Below are positions 1 to 6,506 of a stretch of 17,001 nucleotides of DNA, one piece after another; position 1 is the stretch's first letter; every line of letters begins with the position of its first letter. The stretch comes from Anaerolineales bacterium UBA832 (lineage in GTDB: Bacteria > Chloroflexota > Anaerolineae > Anaerolineales > UBA11657), in assembly GCA_002296125.1 (NCBI GenBank), contig DBHI01000019.1:11955-28955 (forward strand). The letters are read 5' to 3'. The translations under genes were made by a program, and so were the position numbers. The notes beneath the pieces were generated by a model. It did no database searches. It was not told where the DNA came from and worked only from the letters and a program-made list of their open reading frames with translations.

Positions 1-1127
1 GCGGACACATCACCCAACAATGTTTCAATAATTGGTAAAGCAGTCAAAGATCCTCCAGATTTCTTCAATTTAAGTAAAGACAAGTTTTCTTTGTTTTCCA
101 TCTTCTCCATAGCATGTTCTGCATCTTCCAATGCAAGCGGTCCTGCATATACTTTCCCGTCAATTCCACTTTCCTTAGAACTATCTTTTGACTGAATAAT
201 ATACTCATCGCACAACTGTACTGCACGCTCTAACAACCTTGAGTGTAAATAGAAAACATCACCTGGATATGCTTCACGACCTGGTGGTCTACGTAACAAC
301 AAAGACACTTGACGATATGCCCAAGCATGTTTTGAAAGATCATCATAAACAACTAACGCATCCTGTCCATTTTCCATAAAGTATTCACCCATCGCACAAC
401 CAGCGTACGGAGCTATATATTGCATAGCTGCAGGATCATCTGCTGATGCTACTACAACAATAGTATGTTCCATAGCACCATGCTCTTCAAGAGTAGCTAC
501 TGCTCGGGCAATAGCCGCTTTTTTCTGTCCAATAGCAACATAAATACAAATACAGTCTTTACCTTTCTGATTAATAATACTATCAATAGCAATTGCAGTT
601 TTACCTGTCTGGCGATCACCAATAATCAATTCTCTCTGACCCCTACCAATAGGAATCATTGAATCAATTGACTTTAGACCTGTTTCTAAAGGACGATCAA
701 CATCTTGCCTACGAACTACACCAGCAGCAATACGTTCAATTGGGAAATTATCTGTTGCAGCTATTGGACCTTTTCCATCCACAGACTGTCCCAAAGCGTT
801 CACAACTCGACCCATTAACCCAGGACCAACAGGAACTTCTGCAATTCTTCCTGTGGATCTTACAATAGAACCTTCTTCGATAGCCTCATAATCTCCCATG
901 ATAATTACACCAACATTATCTTTCTCAAGATTAAAAACTGTACCTAAGGATCCATTTACAAACTGCACTAATTCAGCATTACGTGCTTCTGACAAACCCG
1001 AAACTCGTGCGATACCATCACCAGCTTCTAACACAATGCCTATATCTTGTTGCTCAATTTTTGCTTGATATGAATCAATTTGATGCTGTATATCAGCCAA
1101 AAATTGAGATGTAGTTGTTTCCGTCAT
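1..1127 (-). CDS. atpA: F1 ATP synthase subunit alpha, partial (C-terminus beyond left edge)
   Basis: This is the non-catalytic nucleotide-binding alpha subunit of the F1 head of ATP synthase, acting at the cytoplasmic face of the membrane. The 376 codons present begin at an ATG preceded by GGGAG and by an in-frame TAG four codons upstream. The P-loop GDRQTGKT lies at residues 170-177, almost the same place as in E. coli, followed by VAIGQKKAAIARAV, YDDLSKHAWAYRQ, RRPPGREAYPGDVFYLHSR and GGSLTALPIIET at 358-369. Two oddities are visible. About 49 residues (309-357) separate LLERAVQLCDE from SGGSLTALP, where Bacillus-type alpha subunits have under ten and E. coli about eighteen. The usual ETQAGDVSA reads ETLLGDVSA. 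No atpH lies directly upstream; proC does, after a 157-bp gap. Translation stays open throughout, so this does not look like a pseudogene. Confidence 0.97.
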   Translation of the reverse strand, partial: MTETTTSQFLADIQHQIDSYQAKIEQQDIGIVLEAGDGIARVSGLSEARNAELVQFVNGSLGTVFNLEKDNVGVIIMGDYEAIEEGSIVRSTGRIAEVPVGPGLMGRVVNALGQSVDGKGPIAATDNFPIERIAAGVVRRQDVDRPLETGLKSIDSMIPIGRGQRELIIGDRQTGKTAIAIDSIINQKGKDCICIYVAIGQKKAAIARAVATLEEHGAMEHTIVVVASADDPAAMQYIAPYAGCAMGEYFMENGQDALVVYDDLSKHAWAYRQVSLLLRRPPGREAYPGDVFYLHSRLLERAVQLCDEYIIQSKDSSKESGIDGKVYAGPLALEDAEHAMEKMENKENLSLLKLKKSGGSLTALPIIETLLGDVS

Positions 1128-1195
1128 TTCATCTCCCTAAACACTAATTACTTACTAATTTCAACAACACTCATAAGATTAATAATCCGCATGTG

Positions 1196-1224
1196 ATAAT
1201 ACATTATGATCAATGAATTGTCCA
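1196..1224 (-). promoter_or_regulatory. Candidate sigma70-type promoter for atpA
   Basis: On the minus strand a TGGACA -35 element (1224-1219) and a TATTAT -10 element (1201-1196) are separated by 17 bp, each matching consensus at 5 of 6 positions. The predicted transcription start, near 1189, would give atpA a leader of about 60 nt containing the GGGAG ribosome binding site. In such an AT-rich genome chance matches are common, but the spacing and location in a 157-bp gap between same-strand genes support it. Confidence 0.5.
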
Positions 1225-1284
1225 GGCATCTGGGCATCATATTACATAAACTTTTACAAATAATACTTTACTATACTATCCCAA

Positions 1285-2115
1285 TTAATCACAAGAATCA
1301 TCTCCACCCAAAGATAATGAACGATTAAAAGCAGCTACCACAGATTCAACAATTATTTGCTCAAATCCACTATTCTCCATAATCATGAGCGCAGCTTCTG
1401 TCGTACCACCAGGTGATGTGACCTGCTGACGCAAATCAGACAAGTTCCGCGCAGAATGGTCTGCAAATTCTATAGATCCTTTTAGGGTAGAGTATACTAG
1501 CTGTTCAGATACTTCTCTAGTAAATCCAAGATTAATACCAGCTTCTACAAGAGATTCCATAAAAAAGAATACATATGCCGGACCTGAACCTGACAAAGCT
1601 GTGGCCATATCAAGATATTTTTCTTCCTCAACTTTCAACTGTTCACCCAAACTCGACAACAATAGACGGGTTTGATCATAGTGCAGTTCGCTTACAGAAG
1701 AGGCACCAATCCACACCGTAATACCTTCTCCAATCTGACTAGGTGTATTAGGCATACACCTAACAACACTTTGATGTCCCAAACCATTAATAATTCTCGC
1801 TAATTTTACCCCTGCAACTACTGAAATTACCAAAGATTCTGAATCTATCACACCATATAAATCATTAATAACATTATCCAAAACTTGAGGCTTTACACTT
1901 AAGATAACAATACTTGCTCCTGCACATGCCCCAATATTATTGTCGGTAACATAAATTTCATATTTGTTAGCAAGATTAGTACGAACATCTTTATTCGGAT
2001 CTGAAGCAACAATCTTTGATTTATCAATCAAGTTGTTAGACAACATCCCAGCAATCATAGCTCCACCCATTGCACCACAGCCAACAAATGCGATCTTATC
2101 TACTTTTTGAAACAT
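1285..2115 (-). CDS. proC: Pyrroline-5-carboxylate reductase
   Basis: This enzyme catalyses the last step of proline synthesis, the NAD(P)H-dependent reduction of 1-pyrroline-5-carboxylate to proline, in the cytoplasm. The 276-residue length is normal. The N-terminal Rossmann dinucleotide site is FVGCGAMGGAM (residues 10-20). SVKPQ (73-77) and VRCMPNTPSQIGEG (118-131) are typical of the family, and the C-terminal dimerisation domain carries ALSGSGPAY (173-181) and the signature LRQQVTSPGGTTEAAL (228-243). The start is supported by AAAGGTGG about ten bases upstream. It is the last gene of the fprA-yebC-ruvC-ruvA-proC cluster, starting 16 bp after ruvA ends. Co-transcription with recombination genes is probably genome compaction and does not imply a functional link. 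Confidence 0.96.
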   Translation of the reverse strand: MFQKVDKIAFVGCGAMGGAMIAGMLSNNLIDKSKIVASDPNKDVRTNLANKYEIYVTDNNIGACAGASIVILSVKPQVLDNVINDLYGVIDSESLVISVVAGVKLARIINGLGHQSVVRCMPNTPSQIGEGITVWIGASSVSELHYDQTRLLLSSLGEQLKVEEEKYLDMATALSGSGPAYVFFFMESLVEAGINLGFTREVSEQLVYSTLKGSIEFADHSARNLSDLRQQVTSPGGTTEAALMIMENSGFEQIIVESVVAAFNRSLSLGGDDSCD

Positions 2116-2131
2116 ACAATAATACCCACCT

Positions 2132-2713
2132 TTATTTAGACAAATGTCGTAATGCTAACACGATTCTTTCTTCTAGATTGTTCTCAGAATCAATTTGTAT
2201 AGATTTAATTGTATTCTGTGCTTCAGCAACACTATAACCTAAAGAAGTAAGAGCATCCAATAATTCAACATCCAAAACACTCTCTGTACCAACTTTAGCC
2301 TGAGACACATGAATCTCCATTTTATCTTGTAAATAGAAACTAATCTTTTTTGCTGTTTTAACTCCTACTCCAGGCACCTGACTAAGCAATTCAGGCTGAT
2401 TGCCGGTAACAGCCACACGCAAATCATCAAAAGAAATAGTCGATACAAAAGCAAGTGCCAATTTTGGTCCAACACCTGGTGCACCAAGAAGCAACTCAAA
2501 CAAATGTAGTTGATCCTGTTCAAAAAAACCATATAAAGCAATTGAATCTTGACGCAAGATCAAATGAGTCCACAACTTAATCTCAAAACCTATCTGTGTA
2601 TCGAAGTCAACTTTATTGTCTGGTACCGCAACACGAATACCAACACCACCAACATCAATAACTATGTGTCCCTGTTCAACGTATTGAACTAAACCTTGCA
2701 CAAAAGCAATCAT
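2132..2713 (-). CDS. ruvA: Holliday junction branch migration protein RuvA
   Basis: RuvA binds four-way DNA junctions as a tetramer or octamer and loads the RuvB helicase for branch migration. The 193-residue protein has the N-terminal OB-fold (about 1-62), then two helix-hairpin-helix motifs, LLGAPGVGPKLALA (75-88) and LLSQVPGVGVKTAKKI (109-124), and a C-terminal three-helix RuvB-contact domain (about 145-193, including LGYSVAEAQ). The start codon overlaps the ruvC stop in an ATGA arrangement, and GGAGG sits seven bases upstream inside ruvC, so the start is firm and the two genes are probably translationally coupled. ruvB is not in the window, so its partner must be encoded elsewhere. Confidence 0.96.
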   Translation of the reverse strand: MIAFVQGLVQYVEQGHIVIDVGGVGIRVAVPDNKVDFDTQIGFEIKLWTHLILRQDSIALYGFFEQDQLHLFELLLGAPGVGPKLALAFVSTISFDDLRVAVTGNQPELLSQVPGVGVKTAKKISFYLQDKMEIHVSQAKVGTESVLDVELLDALTSLGYSVAEAQNTIKSIQIDSENNLEERIVLALRHLSK

Positions 2714-3222
2714 CCCTGTGCCTCCAAATATGATTTAGCTGTTAAACTATGTGCATGACAAATTGCCACAGCTAATGCATCAGCTGCATCATCGGGTGTA
2801 GGAATACTATCTAAATTAAGTAAAGCACCTACCATTTGTTGCACCTGTAGTTTAGCTGCATTACCATATCCGGTGACAGCTTGCTTCACTTCTTTTGGGG
2901 TATATTCTCCCGAATCTATATTAGCATTTGCTATAACTAATAATGCTACACCTCTTCCCTGACCCACAGCCATTGCTGAAGATACATTACGATGAAAAAA
3001 CAATTTCTCAACTGCAGCATCTGTTGGATGATACATATTAATAACTTCCTCTAAACCTTTATAAATCTCTTGAAGTCTCACTGACAAGCTATCATCTGGA
3101 GATGTCTGTACAACTCCATAACCTTCACATTGAAGCTCACCAGCACTTTCCCTAACCAACCCATAACCTGTGATTGCAGTACCAGGATCAATTCCAACAA
3201 CCAATCTACTTTTGTATGTCAT
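2710..3222 (-). CDS. ruvC: Crossover junction endodeoxyribonuclease RuvC
   Basis: RuvC is the dimeric, magnesium-dependent resolvase that cuts Holliday junctions symmetrically, working with RuvA and RuvB in recombinational repair. At 170 residues it is normal in length and has the RNase H-like fold. The four acidic catalytic residues are all visible: Asp12 in VVGIDPGTAITGYG, Glu72 in AAVEKLFFHRN, and Asp145 and Asp148 in PTPDDAADALAVAICH. The conserved YTPKEVKQAVTGYGNAAK (107-124) is the DNA-contact region. It starts 3 bp after the yebC stop and overlaps ruvA by 4 bp. No Shine-Dalgarno sequence is evident before its ATG, so initiation may depend on coupling to yebC translation. Confidence 0.96.
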   Translation of the reverse strand: MTYKSRLVVGIDPGTAITGYGLVRESAGELQCEGYGVVQTSPDDSLSVRLQEIYKGLEEVINMYHPTDAAVEKLFFHRNVSSAMAVGQGRGVALLVIANANIDSGEYTPKEVKQAVTGYGNAAKLQVQQMVGALLNLDSIPTPDDAADALAVAICHAHSLTAKSYLEAQG

Positions 3223-3225
3223 AGT

Positions 3226-3978
3226 CTAATTACTTGCATATGCCTCTAACGCTTCTACAGTAACATCTAAATTAGTATATACATTCTGTACATCATCCAA
3301 TTCTTCAATAGATTCGATTATCTTCATAACCTGTGTTGTTTCTCCTGCAGATAAACCAATCATGTTCTTAGGTTCCATGCGTAACATTGCCTCATCAGGA
3401 ACAATTTTCATAGTTTCTAGAGCGTCACTTACTGACTTAAAAGATTCAACAGAAGCGAAAATCTCAACAATTTCAGGTGAAAAAGTGAGATCATCTGCTC
3501 CAGCATCGACAACGATTTCAAATAGTTCTTCCTCAGAAAAATTCTTGGGGGCAAAAGCAAAATATGCAACATTCTCAAACTGCCAAGCTACAGAACCAGT
3601 TTCACCTAAGTTTCCACCAGAACGTGTCAATATATGTCGCAATTCTGCAACTGCCCTATTACGATTATCTGTTACTGCTTCAATTATCAAGGCAACTCCA
3701 TGCTGGGCATAACCCTCATAAGTGATTTCCTCTAAAACTGTTCCTCCTTTATCATCACCAGAACCTCTTCTAATAGCCCGTTCAATATTGTCTTTAGGCA
3801 TATTTGCTGCTCGAGCTTTTTCTACAGCTAATCTCAAACGAAAATTAGCATCTGTATCACCACCCGAACGTGCAGCAACACTAATTTCCTTTGACAAACG
3901 AGTAAACACCTTACCACGTTTAGCATCTGTTGCACCTTTCTTACGTTTTATTGTGCTCCACTTAGAATGTCCCGACAT
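3226..3978 (-). CDS. yebC: YebC/PmpR family protein
   Basis: The 250-residue protein begins with the family hallmark MSGHSKWSTIKRKKGATDAKRGKVFTRL (written here only to mark residues 1-20 and beyond as a strongly basic N-terminal domain) and continues with DNFRL-like and PKDNIERAIRRGSG (61-74) segments. The family was long called a transcriptional regulator (PmpR, YebC); more recent work on family members shows a ribosome-associated role in relieving stalling at proline stretches. Which role applies here cannot be read from the sequence. The start is firm, with AGGAG five bases upstream. Its position next to ruvC and ruvA is a widely conserved arrangement in bacteria. It lies 31 bp downstream of the fprA-like gene. 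Confidence 0.95.
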   Translation of the reverse strand: MSGHSKWSTIKRKKGATDAKRGKVFTRLSKEISVAARSGGDTDANFRLRLAVEKARAANMPKDNIERAIRRGSGDDKGGTVLEEITYEGYAQHGVALIIEAVTDNRNRAVAELRHILTRSGGNLGETGSVAWQFENVAYFAFAPKNFSEEELFEIVVDAGADDLTFSPEIVEIFASVESFKSVSDALETMKIVPDEAMLRMEPKNMIGLSAGETTQVMKIIESIEELDDVQNVYTNLDVTVEALEAYASN

Positions 3979-4009
3979 AACAACTCCTCTTATTTTTTGA
4001 TAACATATT

Positions 4010-5416
4010 TCATACTCTGTTTAAAGCCTTCAACATTGACAACGTACTGGTAAATTTAATGCGTGGTCTGTTGACAACTTTTCCTCTTTCTATCTCTATC
4101 TTATCAATACGTTTCCAATCATCAAATGTAAAAGTATCAGGCTGAGCATCCGTGATTATTTCATCAATACAATCTTTATCAATAGGATCAACATCAATGT
4201 ACTTCCCAGACTGAACATCTTCTATCATACAATGTACTGTTTCTATTGCATCTTCTTTATTCGTACCAATTACACCAGTCGGACCTCTTTTGATCCATCC
4301 ACAAGTATACATGCCTGTTAATATTTCTTGTGTATCCTGATTAAATACCCTGCCATTTATATTAGGGATCGTTCCAGATTTTTCATCAAATGGTATACCA
4401 TTAATTGCTGATCCCATATACCCTACCGAAGTTAATACTATTCCTGCAGATATATCTTCACACTTATCAGTTGCTTTTGACTTAAGATAACCTGTATTTG
4501 TTTTATAAAGTTCGTTTTTTACTAAACGCATACCAACAACTTTGTTATTCTCCCCACCAAAAATTTCAAGTGGTGAAACAAGAAATCGAATAGTAATAGA
4601 TTTATTATTATTGAAAGATGTGACATAAGAGATATCTTTAATCATATCAACCTTTGAACGGAGAAGCTTATCATCCTGCAGCACAACATATTCTTCACTT
4701 AACCTGTCAAGCTTAGCTTCATCTAAGTCAATCTTTAAATCAGCTCCTTGCAAATTGATTAATTCCTTTAATTCTGGATTTGTAAATGCTGCCTGAGCAG
4801 GTCCGCGTCTGCCCAATAAAACCACCTCTCTAATATTACTTTCAAGTAGTGCATGCAAAGCATTATCAGTAACATCACTTTGAATCAATTCTTCTTCAGT
4901 CAAACATAAAATACGAGCGACATCTATTGCAACATTACCTACACCTACAATTACAGCTGTATTGACTGACAAATCAAACTGATGATTCTGGTAATCAGGA
5001 TGTCCGTTATACCACGCAACAAAATCTGTGGCAGCATAACTACCATCAAAATCCTCACCCAAAATCCCCAAGCTTCGGGATCTGTTAGTACCATAAGCAA
5101 ATACAACACAATGATAAATACGTCTCAAATCATCAATCTGTATGTGCTTACCAATTTCTACATTACCCCAAAATCTAAATTTAGGATTATCAGCAATACG
5201 CTCATACAACTTTGTAACCGATTTTATTTTTTGATGATCTGGAGCAACTCCATACCTAACTAGTCCAAATGGAGTTGGTAATTTATCAAACATATCAACT
5301 TCCACTATATTATTATATTCCTTAAACAACTGTCCTACCGTATAAAATCCTGCTGGACCGGATCCTATTACTGCAACTCGCAAGGGGTAATTTGTGGAAT
5401 TGAAAGACATATTCAT
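4010..5416 (-). CDS. fprA: FprA-like ferredoxin--NADP(+) reductase (adrenodoxin-reductase family)
   Basis: This FAD- and NADPH-binding flavoprotein belongs to the adrenodoxin reductase/FprA family, which moves electrons between NADPH and a ferredoxin. The FAD site is VIGSGPAGFY (residues 16-25), with PTPFGLVRYGVAPDHQ (47-62) following it. The NADP site is VGVGNVAIDVARIL (157-170), and LGRRGPAQAAF (201-211) supplies Arg203 and Arg204, expected to bind the 2'-phosphate. The C-terminal FAD contact is GWIKRGPTGVIGTNKEDA (373-390). The 468-residue length fits the family. Two ATGs (codons 1 and 3) could start it; neither has a Shine-Dalgarno sequence, but TAAAAT lies nine bases upstream of the first. 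It leads the yebC-ruvC-ruvA-proC cluster and is divergent from the aldo/keto reductase. Its ferredoxin partner is not in the window. Confidence 0.9.
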   Translation of the reverse strand: MNMSFNSTNYPLRVAVIGSGPAGFYTVGQLFKEYNNIVEVDMFDKLPTPFGLVRYGVAPDHQKIKSVTKLYERIADNPKFRFWGNVEIGKHIQIDDLRRIYHCVVFAYGTNRSRSLGILGEDFDGSYAATDFVAWYNGHPDYQNHQFDLSVNTAVIVGVGNVAIDVARILCLTEEELIQSDVTDNALHALLESNIREVVLLGRRGPAQAAFTNPELKELINLQGADLKIDLDEAKLDRLSEEYVVLQDDKLLRSKVDMIKDISYVTSFNNNKSITIRFLVSPLEIFGGENNKVVGMRLVKNELYKTNTGYLKSKATDKCEDISAGIVLTSVGYMGSAINGIPFDEKSGTIPNINGRVFNQDTQEILTGMYTCGWIKRGPTGVIGTNKEDAIETVHCMIEDVQSGKYIDVDPIDKDCIDEIITDAQPDTFTFDDWKRIDKIEIERGKVVNRPRIKFTSTLSMLKALNRV

Positions 5417-5425
5417 AATAGTGAA

Positions 5426-5431
5426 ATTTTA
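5426..5431 (-). promoter_or_regulatory. Candidate -10 element for a leaderless fprA transcript
   Basis: TAAAAT on the minus strand matches the -10 consensus at five of six positions and lies nine bases before the fprA ATG at 5416. No good -35 element or Shine-Dalgarno sequence accompanies it. The placement would give a leader of only 2-3 nt. The surrounding sequence is very AT-rich, so chance is a real alternative. Confidence 0.25.
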
Positions 5432-5511
5432 AATTAGTTTTATATTACACAAGTATATATTATATGATAACCTTAACAACGTCTACAACTGACAAGGAAC
5501 TAATAATCATT

Positions 5512-6477
5512 ATGCGCAATATTATTCTAGGAAAAACTAATGTCGAGGTATCCGCAATCAGCCTAGGTACATGGGCATTTGGAGGTCCTCAAAGTTCTGG
5601 AGACTGGAACACAGGATGGGCAGATCAAAAAGATACTGATTCACAAGAAACCTTGATAAAATGTTATGAAGCTGGAATTAGACACTGGGACACAGCTGAT
5701 GTATACGGAAGTGGAAGATCAGAAATCATAATTGGATCGATGTGGAATACTTTAAACAGATCCGATATCTTTCTAGCTACAAAAACAGGTTATGATAGTG
5801 GATCCTATAATCACTTCTACCATCCGAAACATATGCGCGCACAAATTGAAAAATCTCTTAAGCATCTACAAACTGATTATGTTGATCTATATTATTTGCA
5901 TCATTGTGATTTTGGAGAAAATGATGAATATTTTAATGATGCAGTAGAAACTGTACGGAAGTTTCAACAAGAAGGAAAAACAAGATTTATAGGATTGTCA
6001 GATTGGAATCCTTCAAAAATTCTAAAATTTATTAGAGATGTTGAACCAGATGTTATACAACCTTATCGTAACCTTCTCAATGATACTTATACGTCTTCTG
6101 GTCTAAAAAACTGGGTAGAAATCAACGACATTGGTGTATGTTTTTTTTCACCTATAATGCACGGATTACTTACTGGAAAATATCTGAAACCAACTCAATT
6201 TAAAGCGGGTGATATGAGATTAGGTATTAAGGAATTTCAAGATGAAGCTACTTTACAAAAAATCAACGAAAACAGCATTATGCTTCAAAAACGATTTAAA
6301 CAACATCCCAATCCAGTAATGCATGGCATAGTAGACACTTTACTGACTGATAGTAACACGGGATGCGTATTATTAGGACAACGAAATAAATATCAGGCAA
6401 ATATTGCCTCAACACTTGGAGTTGTAATGTCTGAAATAGATACAGATTGGGTCAAAAATTTATATAAATTACAGTAA
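5512..6477 (+). CDS. Aldo/keto reductase
   Basis: This is a cytoplasmic NADPH-dependent oxidoreductase with a TIM-barrel fold; the physiological substrate cannot be inferred. The catalytic tetrad is visible, numbering from the chosen start: Asp60 and Tyr65 in WDTADVYGSGRSE, Lys91 in LATKTGY and His130 in YYLHHCD. Other family marks are MRNIILGKTNVEVSAISLGTW at the N-terminus and IGLSDWNP (160-167). I chose the ATG at 5512 because family homology begins there and AAGGAA lies at 5494-5499; an upstream in-frame ATG at 5464 would add 16 residues with no family character and no ribosome binding site. The 321 residues are normal in length. The gene is divergent from fprA (95 bp apart) and ends 29 bp from the convergent ftsK stop. 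A quinone- or aryl-alcohol-type AKR is possible. Confidence 0.92.
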   Translation: MRNIILGKTNVEVSAISLGTWAFGGPQSSGDWNTGWADQKDTDSQETLIKCYEAGIRHWDTADVYGSGRSEIIIGSMWNTLNRSDIFLATKTGYDSGSYNHFYHPKHMRAQIEKSLKHLQTDYVDLYYLHHCDFGENDEYFNDAVETVRKFQQEGKTRFIGLSDWNPSKILKFIRDVEPDVIQPYRNLLNDTYTSSGLKNWVEINDIGVCFFSPIMHGLLTGKYLKPTQFKAGDMRLGIKEFQDEATLQKINENSIMLQKRFKQHPNPVMHGIVDTLLTDSNTGCVLLGQRNKYQANIASTLGVVMSEIDTDWVKNLYKLQ

Positions 6478-6506
6478 TTTTAATACTAAAAGGATCCATT
6501 TTAATT

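Noticed and set aside
465..868. Two overlapping plus-strand open frames in the atpA region
   Set aside because: Both lie antisense to the conserved nucleotide-binding domain of AtpA, whose frame is uninterrupted.
3362..4000. Two long open frames on the plus strand opposite yebC
   Set aside because: They are exactly antisense to a strongly conserved gene, have no ribosome binding sites and their translations resemble no protein family; they follow from yebC codon usage.
5464..5511. Upstream start for the aldo/keto reductase
   Set aside because: The 16 extra residues lack family similarity, and no ribosome binding site precedes the ATG at 5464; AAGGAA precedes the ATG at 5512, although its spacing is long.
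6478..6506. Possible bidirectional terminator around AAAAGGATCCATTTT between the aldo/keto reductase and ftsK
   Set aside because: The arms pair only through the 6-bp GGATCC palindrome with a mismatch outside it, leaving no real loop; the stem is too weak to call.
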